A stretch of DNA of 64,000 nt, taken from the NCBI GenBank assembly GCA_949358305.1, contig CASHSZ010000033.1, positions 1 to 64,000 on the forward strand, read 5' to 3'. Under the pieces are notes generated by a model. It made no database searches, was not told the origin of the DNA, and was given only the letters and a program-made list of their open reading frames with translations. The translations under genes were made by a program, and so were the position numbers. Source of the DNA: Strigamia acuminata. Lineage: Eukaryota > Arthropoda > Chilopoda > Geophilomorpha > Linotaeniidae. Below, piece after piece: positions 46,628-59,300 of the stretch (position 1 is its first letter; each line of letters opens with the position of its first letter).

Positions 46628-49600
46628 CTTGTGGTGTTTGTGCTAAGTCAACTGTGATGAGATCAAAAGTCTATTCAACCAAATCATCGGTTGGATGTTT
46701 CTAAAACTTACATTGGAGCCTTCTACTAAGGTTTAAACACTATTTCTGAACATTCAGAGACATTGGTCTTGTGGTGTTTGTGCTAAGTCAACTGTGATGA
46801 GATCAAAAGTCTATTCTCCCAAATCATCGGTTGGATGTTTCTAAAACTTACATTGGAGCCTTCTACTAAGGTTTAAACACTATTTCTGAACATTCAGAGA
46901 CATTGGACTTGTGGTGTTTGTGCTAAGTCAACTGTGATGAGATCAAAAGTCTATTCTCCCAAATCATTGCTTGGATGTTGCTAAAACTTACATTGAAGGC
47001 TTCTACTAAGGTTTAAATACTATTTCTGAACGTTCAGAGACATTGGTCTTGTGGTGTTTGTGCTAAGTCAACTGTGATGAGATCAAAAGTCTATTCAACC
47101 AAATCATCGCTTGGATGTTGCTAAAACTTACATTGAAGGCTTCTACTAAGGTTTAAACACTATTTCTGAACATTCAGAGACATTGGTCTTGTGGTGTTTG
47201 TGCTAAGTCAACTGTGATGAGATCAAAAGTCGATTCTCCCAAATCATCGGTTGGATGTTTCTAAAACTTACATTGGAGCCTTCTACTAAGGTTTAAACAC
47301 TATTTCTGAACATTCAGAGACATTGGTCTTGTGGTGTTTGTGCTAAGTCAACTGTGATGAGATCAAAAGTCGATTCTCCCAAATCATCGGTTGGATGTTT
47401 CTAAAACTTACATTGGAGCCTTCTACTAAGGTTTAAACACTATTTCTGAACATTCAGAGACATTGGTCTTGTGGTGTTTGTGCTAAGTCAACTGTGATGA
47501 GATCAAAAGTCTATTCTCCCAAATCATTGGTTGGATGTTTCTAAAACTTACATTGGAGCCTTCTACTAAGGTTTAAACACTATTTCTGAACATTCAGAGA
47601 CATTAATCTTGTGGTGTTTGTGCTAAGTCAACTGCGATGTGAAATAAGCTCAAAATTTTTTTTTCAAATTTTATTGCTTGGGTGTTGCTAAAACTTATAT
47701 TGAAGGCTTCTACTAAGGTTTAAACACTATTTCTAAACATTCAGAGACATTGGTCTTGTGGTGTTTGTGCTAAGTCAACTGCGATGTGAAATGAGCTCAA
47801 AATTTTTTTTTCAAAATTTAATGCTTGGGTGTTGCTAAAACTTATATTGAAGGCTTCTACTAAGGTTTAAACACTATTTCTGAACATTCAGAGACATTGG
47901 ACTTGTGGTGTTTGTGCTAAGTCAACTGTGATGAGATCAAAAGTCTATTCTCCCAAATCATTGCTTGGATGTTGCTAAAACTTACATTGAAGGCTTCTAC
48001 TAAGGTTTAAATACTATTTCTGAACGTTCAGAGACATTGGTCTTGTGGTGTTTGTGCTAAGTCAACTGTGATGAGATCAAAAGTCTATTCAACCAAATCA
48101 TCGGTTGGATGTTTCTAAAACTTACATTGGAGCCTTCTATTAAGGTTTAAACACTATTTCTGAACATTCAGAGACATTGGTCTTGTGGTGTTTGTGCTAA
48201 GTCAACTGTGATGAGATCAAAAGTCTATTCTCCCAAATCATCGGTTGGATGTTTCTAAAACTTACATTGGAGCCTTCTACTAAGGTTTAAACACTATTTC
48301 TGAACATTCAGAGACATTGGACTTGTGGTGTTTGTGCTAAGTCAACTGTGATGAGATCAAAAGTCTATTCTCCCAAATCATTGCTTGGATGTTGCTAAAA
48401 CTTACATTGAAGGCTTCTACTAAGGTTTAAATACTATTTCTGAACGTTCAGAGACATTGGTCTTGTGGTGTTTGTGCTAAGTCAACTGTGATGAGATCAA
48501 AAGTCTATTCAACCAAATCATCGCTTGGATGTTGCTAAAACTTACATTGAAGGCTTCTACTAAGGTTTAAACACTATTTCTGAACATTCAGAGACATTGG
48601 TCTTGTCGTGTTTGTGCTAAGTCAACTGTGATGAGATCAAAAGTCTATTCTCCCAAATCATCCGTTGGATGTTTCTAAAACTTACATTGGAGCCTTCTAC
48701 TAAGGTTTAAACACTATTTCTGAACATTCAGAGACATTGGTCTTGTGGTGTTTGTGCTAAGTCAACTGTGATGAGATCAAAAGTCTATTCTCCCAAATCA
48801 TCGGTTGGATGTTTCTAAAACTTACATTGGAGCCTTCTACTAAGGTTTAAACACTATTTCTGAACATTCAGAGACATTGGTCTTTTGGTGTTTGTGCTAA
48901 GTCAACTGTGATGAGATCAAAAGTCTATTCAACCAAATCATCGCTTGGATGTTGCTAAAACTTACATTGAAGGCTTCTACTAAGGTTTAAACACTATTTC
49001 TGAACATTCAGAGACATTGGTCTTGTGGTGTTTGTGCTAAGTCAACTGTGATGAGATCAAAAGTCTATTCTCCCAAATCATTGCTTGGATGTTGCTAAAA
49101 CTTACATTGAAGGCTTCTACTAAGGTTTAAATACTATTTCTGAACGTTCAGAGACATTGGTCTTGTGGTGTTTGTGCTAAGTCAACTGTGATGAGATCAA
49201 AAGTCTATTCAACCAAATCATCGCTTGGATGTTGCTAAAACTTACATTGAAGGCTTCTACTAAGGTTTAAACACTATTTCTGAACATTCAGAGACATTGG
49301 TCTTGTGGTGTTTGTGCTAAGTCAACTGTGATGAGATCAAAAGTCTATTCTCCCAAATCATCGGTTGGATGTTTCTAAAACTTACATTGGAGCCTTCTAC
49401 TAAGGTTTAAACACTATTTCTGAACATTCAGAGACATTGGTCTTTTGGTGTTTGTGCTAAGTCAACTGTGATGAGATCAAAAGTCTATTCTCCCAAATCA
49501 TCGGTTGGATGTTTCTAAAACTTACATTGGAGCCTTCTACTAAGGTTTAAACACTATTTCTGAACATTCAGAGACATTGGTCTTGTGGTGTTTGTGCTAA

Positions 49601-52600
49601 GTCAACTGTGATGAGATCAAAAGTCTATTCTCCCAAATCATCGGTTGGATGTTTCTAAAACTTACATTGGAGCCTTCTACTAAGGTTTAAACACTATTTC
49701 TGAACATTCAGAGACATTGGTCTTTTGGTGTTTGTGCTAAGTCAACTGTGATGAGATCAAAAGTCTATTCTCCCAAATCATCCGTTGGATGTTTCTAAAA
49801 CTTACATTGGAGCCTTCTACTAAGGTTTAAACACTATTTCTGAACATTCAGAGACATTGGTCTTGTGGTGTTTGTGCTAAGTCAACTGTGATGAGATCAA
49901 AAGTCTATTCTCCCAAATCATCGGTTGGATGTTTCTAAAACTTACATTGGAGCCTTCTACTAAGGTTTAAACACTATTTCTGAACATTCAGAGACATTGG
50001 ACTTGTGGTGTTTGTGTTAAGTCAACTGTGATGAGATCAAAAGTCTATTCTCCCAAATCATCGGTTGGATGTTTCTAAAACTTACATTGGAGCCTTCTAC
50101 TAAGGTTTAAACACTATTTCTGAACATTCAGAGACATTGGTCTTGTGGTGTTTGTGCTAAGTCAACTGTGATGAGATCAAAAGTCTATTCTCCCAAATCA
50201 TTGGTTGGATGTTTCTAAAACTTACATTGGAGCCTTCTACTAAGGTTTAAACACTATTTCTGAACATTCAGAGACATTGGTCTTGTGGTGTTTGTGCTAA
50301 GTCAACTGTGATGAGATCAAAGTCTATTCTCCCAAATCATTGGTTGGATGTTTCTAAAACTTACATTGGAGCCTTCTACTAAGGTTTAAACACTATTTCT
50401 GAACATTCAGAGACATTGGTCTTGTGGTGTTTGTGCTAAGTCAACTGTGATGAGATCAAAAGTCTATTCAACCAAATCATCGGTTGGATGTTTCTAAAAC
50501 TTACATTGGAGCCTTCTACTAAGGTTTAAACACTATTTCTGAACATTCAGAGACATTGGTCTTGTGGTGTTTGTGCTAAGTCAACTGTGATGAGATCAAA
50601 AGTCTATTCTCCCAAATCATCGGTTGGATGTTTCTAAAACTTACATTGGAGCCTTCTACTAAGGTTTAAACACTATTTCTGAACATTCAGAGACATTGGA
50701 CTTGTGGTGTTTGTGCTAAGTCAACTGTGATGAGATCAAAAGTCTATTCTCCCAAATCATTGCTTGGATGTTGCTAAAACTTACATTGAAGGCTTCTACT
50801 AAGGTTTAAATACTATTTCTGAACGTTCAGAGACATTGGTCTTGTGGTGTTTGTGCTAAGTCAACTGTGATGAGATCAAAAGTCTATTCAACCAAATCAT
50901 CGCTTGGATGTTGCTAAAACTTACATTGAAGGCTTCTACTAAGGTTTAAACACTATTTCTGAACATTCAGAGACATTGGTCTTGTAGTGTTTGTGCTAAG
51001 TCAACTGTGATGAGATCAAAAGTCGATTCTCCCAAATCATCGGTTGGATGTTTCTAAAACTTACATTGGAGCCTTCTACTAAGGTTTAAACACTATTTCT
51101 GAACATTCAGAGACATTGGTCTTGTGGTGTTTGTGCTAAGTCAACTGTGATGAGATCAAAAGTCGATTCTCCCAAATCATCGGTTGGATGTTTCTAAAAC
51201 TTACATTGGAGCCTTCTACTAAGGTTTAAACACTATTTCTGAACATTCAGAGACATTAATCTTGTGGTGTTTGTGCTAAGTCAACTGCGATGTGAAATAA
51301 GCTCAAAATTTTTTTTTCAAATTTTATTGCTTGGGTGTTGCTAAAACTTATATTGAAGGCTTCTACTAAGGTTTAAACACTATTTCTGAACATTCAGAGA
51401 CATTGGTCTTGTGGTGTTTGTGCTAAGTCAACTGCGATGTGAAATGAGCTCAAAATTTTTTTTTCAAAATTTAATGCTTGGGTGTTGCTAAAACTTATAT
51501 TGAAGGCTTCTACTAAGGTTTAAACACTATTTCTGAACGTTCAGAGACATTGGTCTTGTGGTGTTTGTGCTAAGTCAACTCTGATGAGATCAAAAGTCTA
51601 TTCAACCAAATCATCGGTTGGATGTTTCTAAAACTTACATTGAAGGCTTCTACTAAGGTTTAAATACTATTTCTGAACGTTCAGAGACATTGGTCTTGTG
51701 GTGTTTGTGCTAAGTCAACTCTGATGAGATCAAAAGTCTATTCAACCAAATCATCGGTTGGATGTTTCTAAAACTTACATTGGAGCCTTCTACTAAGGTT
51801 TAAACACTATTTCTGAACATTCAGAGACATTGGTCTTGTGGTGTTTGTGCTAAGTCAACTGTGATGAGATCAAAAGTCTATTCTCCCAAATCATCGGTTG
51901 GATGTTTCTAAAACTTACATTGGAGCCTTCTACTAAGGTTTAAACACTATTTCTGAACATTCAGAGACATTGGACTTGTGGTGTTTGTGCTAAGTCAACT
52001 GTGATGAGATCAAAAGTCTATTCTTCCAAATCATTGCTTGGATGTTGCTAAAACTTACATTGAAGGCTTCTACTAAGGTTTAAACACTATTTCTGAACAT
52101 TCAGAGACATTGGTCTTTTGGTGTTTGTGCTAAGTCAACTGTGATGAGATCAAAAGTCTATTCTCCCAAATCATCGGTTGGATGTTTCTAAAACTTACAT
52201 TGGAGCCTTCTACTAAGGTTTAAACACTATTTCTGAACATTCAGAGACATTGGTCTTTTGGTGTTTGTGCTAAGTCAACTGTGATGAGATCAAAAGTCTA
52301 TTCTCCCAAATCATCGGTTGGATGTTTCTAAAACTTACATTGGAGCCTTCTACTAAGGTTTAAACACTATTTCTGAACATTCAGAGACATTGGACTTGTG
52401 GTGTTTGTGCTAAGTCAACTGTGATGAGATCAAAAGTCTATTCTTCCAAATCATTGCTTGGATGTTGCTAAAACTTACATTGAAGGCTTCTACTAAGGTT
52501 TAAACACTATTTCTGAACATTCAGAGACATTGGTCTTTTGGTGTTTGTGCTAAGTCAACTGTGATGAGATCAAAAGTCTATTCTCCCAAATCATCGGTTG

Positions 52601-53359
52601 GATGTTTCTAAAACTTACATTGGAGCCTTCTACTAAGGTTTAAACACTATTTCTGAACATTCAGAGACATTGGACTTGTGGTGTTTGTGCTAAGTCAACT
52701 GTGATGAGATCAAAAGTCTATTCTCCCAAATCATTGCTTGGATGTTGCTAAAACTTACATTGAAGGCTTCTACTAAGGTTTAAATACTATTTCTGAACGT
52801 TCAGAGACATTGGTCTTGTGGTGTTTGTGCTAAGTCAACTGTGATGAGATCAAAAGTCTATTCAACCAAATCATCGCTTGGATGTTGCTAAAACTTACAT
52901 TGAAGGCTTCTACTAAGGTTTAAACACTATTTCTGAACATTCAGAGACATTGGTCTTGTGGTGTTTGTGCTAAGTCAACTGTGATGAGATCAAAAGTCGA
53001 TTCTCCCAAATCATCGGTTGGATGTTTCTAAAACTTACATTGGAGCCTTCTACTAAGGTTTAAACACTATTTCTGAACATTCAGAGACATTGGTCTTGTG
53101 GTGTTTGTGCTAAGTCAACTGTGATGAGATCAAAAGTCTATTCTCCCAAATCATTGGTTGGATGTTTCTAAAACTTACATTGGAGCCTTCTACTAAGGTT
53201 TAAACACTATTTCTGAACATTCAGAGACATTAATCTTGTGGTGTTTGTGCTAAGTCAACTGCGATGTGAAATAAGCTCAAAATTTTTTTTTCAAATTTTA
53301 TTGCTTGGGTGTTGCTAAAACTTATATTGAAGGCTTCTACTAAGGTTTAAACACTATTT

Positions 53360-56300
53360 CTGAACATTCAGAGACATTGGTCTTGTGGTGTTTGTGCTAA
53401 GTCAACTGCGATGTGAAATGAGCTCAAAATTTTTTTTTCAAAATTTAATGCTTGGGTGTTGCTAAAACTTATATTGAAGGCTTCTACTAAGGTTTAAACA
53501 CTATTTCTGAACATTCAGAGACATTGGACTTGTGGTGTTTGTGCTAAGTCAACTGTGATGAGATCAAAAGTCTATTCTCCCAAATCATTGCTTGGATGTT
53601 GCTAAAACTTACATTGAAGGCTTCTACTAAGGTTTAAATACTATTTCTGAACGTTCAGAGACATTGGTCTTGTGGTGTTTGTGCTAAGTCAACTGTGATG
53701 AGATCAAAAGTCTATTCAACCAAATCATCGGTTGGATGTTTCTAAAACTTACATTGGAGCCTTCTATTAAGGTTTAAACACTATTTCTGAACATTCAGAG
53801 ACATTGGTCTTGTGGTGTTTGTGCTAAGTCAACTGTGATGAGATCAAAAGTCTATTCTCCCAAATCATCGGTTGGATGTTTCTAAAACTTACATTGGAGC
53901 CTTCTACTAAGGTTTAAACACTATTTCTGAACATTCAGAGACATTGGTCTTGTGGTGTTTGTGCTAAGTCAACTGTGATGAGATCAAAAGTCTATTCTCC
54001 CAAATCATTGGTTGGATGTTTCTAAAACTTACATTGGAGCCTTCTACTAAGGTTTAAACACTATTTCTGAACATTCAGAGACATTAATCTTGTGGTGTTT
54101 GTGCTAAGTCAACTGCGATGTGAAATAAGCTCAAAATTTTTTTTTCAAATTTTATTGCTTGGGTGTTGCTAAAACTTATATTGAAGGCTTCTACTAAGGT
54201 TTAAACACTATTTCTGAACATTCAGAGACATTGGTCTTGTGGTGTTTGTGCTAAGTCAACTGCGATGTGAAATGAGCTCAAAATTTTTTTTTCAAAATTT
54301 AATGCTTGGGTGTTGCTAAAACTTATATTGAAGGCTTCTACTAAGGTTTAAACACTATTTCTGAACATTCAGAGACATTGGACTTGTGGTGTTTGTGCTA
54401 AGTCAACTGTGATGAGATCAAAAGTCTATTCTCCCAAATCATTGCTTGGATGTTGCTAAAACTTACATTGAAGGCTTCTACTAAGGTTTAAATACTATTT
54501 CTGAACGTTCAGAGACATTGGTCTTGTGGTGTTTGTGCTAAGTCAACTGTGATGAGATCAAAAGTCTATTCAACCAAATCATCGGTTGGATGTTTCTAAA
54601 ACTTACATTGGAGCCTTCTATTAAGGTTTAAACACTATTTCTGAACATTCAGAGACATTGGTCTTGTGGTGTTTGTGCTAAGTCAACTGTGATGAGATCA
54701 AAAGTCTATTCTCCCAAATCATCGGTTGGATGTTTCTAAAACTTACATTGGAGCCTTCTACTAAGGTTTAAACACTATTTCTGAACATTCAGAGACATTG
54801 GACTTGTGGTGTTTGTGCTAAGTCAACTGTGATGAGATCAAAAGTCTATTCTCCCAAATCATTGCTTGGATGTTGCTAAAACTTACATTGAAGGCTTCTA
54901 CTAAGGTTTAAATACTATTTCTGAACGTTCAGAGACATTGGTCTTGTGGTGTTTGTGCTAAGTCAACTGTGATGAGATCAAAAGTCTATTCAACCAAATC
55001 ATCGCTTGGATGTTGCTAAAACTTACATTGAAGGCTTCTACTAAGGTTTAAACACTATTTCTGAACATTCAGAGACATTGGTCTTGTCGTGTTTGTGCTA
55101 AGTCAACTGTGATGAGATCAAAAGTCTATTCTCCCAAATCATCCGTTGGATGTTTCTAAAACTTACATTGGAGCCTTCTACTAAGGTTTAAACACTATTT
55201 CTGAACATTCAGAGACATTGGTCTTGTGGTGTTTGTGCTAAGTCAACTGTGATGAGATCAAAAGTCTATTCTCCCAAATCATCGGTTGGATGTTTCTAAA
55301 ACTTACATTGGAGCCTTCTACTAAGGTTTAAACACTATTTCTGAACATTCAGAGACATTGGACTTGTGGTGTTTGTGTTAAGTCAACTGTGATGAGATCA
55401 AAAGTCTATTCTTCCAAATCATTGCTTGGATGTTGCTAAAACTTACATTGAAGGCTTCTACTAAGGTTTAAATACTATTTCTGAACGTTCAGAGACATTG
55501 GTCTTGTGGTGTTTGTGCTAAGTCAACTGTGATGAGATCAAAAGTCTATTCAACCAAATCATCGCTTGGATGTTGCTAAAACTTACATTGAAGGCTTCTA
55601 CTAAGGTTTAAACACTATTTCTGAACATTCAGAGACATTGGTCTTGTGGTGTTTGTGCTAAGTCAACTGTGATGAGATCAAAAGTCTATTCTCCCAAATC
55701 ATCGGTTGGATGTTTCTAAAACTTACATTGGAGCCTTCTACTAAGGTTTAAACACTATTTCTGAACATTCAGAGACATTGGTCTTTTGGTGTTTGTGCTA
55801 AGTCAACTGTGATGAGATCAAAAGTCTATTCTCCCAAATCATCGGTTGGATGTTTCTAAAACTTACATTGGAGCCTTCTACTAAGGTTTAAACACTATTT
55901 CTGAACATTCAGAGACATTGGTCTTGTGGTGTTTGTGCTAAGTCAACTGTGATGAGATCAAAAGTCTATTCTCCCAAATCATTGGTTGGATGTTTCTAAA
56001 ACTTACATTGGAGCCTTCTACTAAGGTTTAAACACTATTTCTGAACATTCAGAGACATTGGTCTTGTGGTGTTTGTGCTAAGTCAACTGTGATGAGATCA
56101 AAAGTCTATTCTCCCAAATCATTGCTTGGATGTTGCTAAAACTTACATTGAAGGCTTCTACTAAGGTTTAAACACTATTTCTGAACATTCAGAGACATTG
56201 GTCTTGTGGTGTTTGTGCTAAGTCAACTGTGATGAGATCAAAAGTCTATTCTCCCAAATCATCGGTTGGATGTTTCTAAAACTTACATTGGAGCCTTCTA

Positions 56301-59300
56301 CTAAGGTTTAAACACTATTTCTGAACATTCAGAGACATTGGTCTTTTGGTGTTTGTGCTAAGTCAACTGTGATGAGATCAAAAGTCTATTCTCCCAAATC
56401 ATCGGTTGGATGTTTCTAAAACTTACATTGAAGGCTTCTACTAAGGTTTAAACACTATTTCTGAACATTCAGAGACATTGGTCTTGTGGTGTTTGTGCTA
56501 AGTCAACTGTGATGAGATCAAAAGTCTATTCTCCCAAATCATCCGTTGGATGTTTCTAAAACTTACATTGGAGCCTTCTACTAAGGTTTAAACACTATTT
56601 CTGAACATTCAGAGACATTGGTCTTGTGGTGTTTGTGCTAAGTCAACTGTGATGAGATCAAAAGTCTATTCTCCCAAATCATCGGTTGGATGTTTCTAAA
56701 ACTTACATTGGAGCCTTCTACTAAGGTTTAAACACTATTTCTGAACATTCAGAGACATTGGACTTGTGGTGTTTGTGTTAAGTCAACTGTGATGAGATCA
56801 AAAGTCTATTCTTCCAAATCATTGCTTGGATGTTGCTAAAACTTACATTGAAGGCTTCTACTAAGGTTTAAATACTATTTCTGAACGTTCAGAGACATTG
56901 GTCTTGTGGTGTTTGTGCTAAGTCAACTGTGATGAGATCAAAAGTCTATTCAACCAAATCATCGCTTGGATGTTGCTAAAACTTACATTGAAGGCTTCTA
57001 CTAAGGTTTAAACACTATTTCTGAACATTCAGAGACATTGGTCTTGTGGTGTTTGTGCTAAGTCAACTGTGATGAGATCAAAAGTCTATTCTCCCAAATC
57101 ATCGGTTGGATGTTTCTAAAACTTACATTGGAGCCTTCTACTAAGGTTTAAACACTATTTCTGAACATTCAGAGACATTGGTCTTTTGGTGTTTGTGCTA
57201 AGTCAACTGTGATGAGATCAAAAGTCTATTCTCCCAAATCATCGGTTGGATGTTTCTAAAACTTACATTGGAGCCTTCTACTAAGGTTTAAACACTATTT
57301 CTGAACATTCAGAGACATTGGTCTTGTGGTGTTTGTGCTAAGTCAACTGTGATGAGATCAAAAGTCTATTCTCCCAAATCATTGGTTGGATGTTTCTAAA
57401 ACTTACATTGGAGCCTTCTACTAAGGTTTAAACACTATTTCTGAACATTCAGAGACATTGGTCTTGTGGTGTTTGTGCTAAGTCAACTGTGATGAGATCA
57501 AAAGTCTATTCTCCCAAATCATTGCTTGGATGTTGCTAAAACTTACATTGAAGGCTTCTACTAAGGTTTAAACACTATTTCTGAACATTCAGAGACATTG
57601 GTCTTGTGGTGTTTGTGCTAAGTCAACTGTGATGAGATCAAAAGTCTATTCTCCCAAATCATCGGTTGGATGTTTCTAAAACTTACATTGGAGCCTTCTA
57701 CTAAGGTTTAAACACTATTTCTGAACATTCAGAGACATTGGTCTTTTGGTGTTTGTGCTAAGTCAACTGTGATGAGATCAAAAGTCTATTCTCCCAAATC
57801 ATCGGTTGGATGTTTCTAAAACTTACATTGGAGCCTTCTACTAAGGTTTAAACACTATTTCTGAACATTCAGAGACATTGGTCTTTTGGTGTTTGTGCTA
57901 AGTCAACTGTGATGAGATCAAAAGTCTATTCTCCCAAATCATCGGTTGGATGTTTCTAAAACTTACATTGGAGCCTTCTACTAAGGTTTAAACACTATTT
58001 CTGAACATTCAGAGACATTGGTCTTGTGGTGTTTCTGCTAAGTCAACTGTGATGAGATCAAAAGTCTATTCTCCCAAATCATTGGTTGGATGTTTCTAAA
58101 ACTTACATTGGAGCCTTCTACTAAGGTTTAAACACTATTTCTGAACATTCAGAGACATTGGTCTTTTGGTGTTTGTGCTAAGTCAACTGTGATGAGATCA
58201 AAAGTCTATTCTCCCAAATCATCGGTTGGATGTTGCTAAAACTTACATTGAAGGCTTCTACTAAGGTTTAAACACTATTTCTGAACATTCAGAGACATTG
58301 GTCTTGTGGTGTTTGTGCTAAGTCAACTGTGATGAGATCAAAGTCTATTCTCCCAAATCATTGGTTGGATGTTTCTAAAACTTACATTGGAGCCTTCTAC
58401 TAAGGTTTAAACACTATTTCTGAACATTCAGAGACATTGGTCTTGTGGTGTTTGTGCTAAGTCAACTGCGATGTGAAATGAGCTCAAAATTTTTTTTTCA
58501 AAATTTAATGCTTGGGTGTTGCTAAAACTTATATTGAAGGCTTCTACTAAGGTTTAAACACTATTTCTGAACATTCAGAGACATTGGACTTGTGGTGTTT
58601 GTGCTAAGTCAACTGTGATGAGATCAAAAGTCTATTCTCCCAAATCATTGCTTGGATGTTGCTAAAACTTACATTGAAGGCTTCTACTAAGGTTTAAATA
58701 CTATTTCTGAACGTTCAGAGACATTGGTCTTGTGGTGTTTGTGCTAAGTCAACTGTGATGAGATCAAAAGTCTATTCAACCAAATCATCGGTTGGATGTT
58801 TCTAAAACTTACATTGGAGCCTTCTATTAAGGTTTAAACACTATTTCTGAACATTCAGAGACATTGGTCTTGTGGTGTTTGTGCTAAGTCAACTGTGATG
58901 AGATCAAAAGTCTATTCTCCCAAATCATCGGTTGGATGTTTCTAAAACTTACATTGGAGCCTTCTACTAAGGTTTAAACACTATTTCTGAACATTCAGAG
59001 ACATTGGTCTTGTGGTGTTTGTGCTAAGTCAACTGTGATGAGATCAAAAGTCTATTCTCCCAAATCATTGGTTGGATGTTTCTAAAACTTACATTGGAGC
59101 CTTCTACTAAGGTTTAAACACTATTTCTGAACATTCAGAGACATTAATCTTGTGGTGTTTGTGCTAAGTCAACTGCGATGTGAAATAAGCTCAAAATTTT
59201 TTTTTCAAATTTTATTGCTTGGGTGTTGCTAAAACTTATATTGAAGGCTTCTACTAAGGTTTAAACACTATTTCTGAACATTCAGAGACATTGGTCTTGT

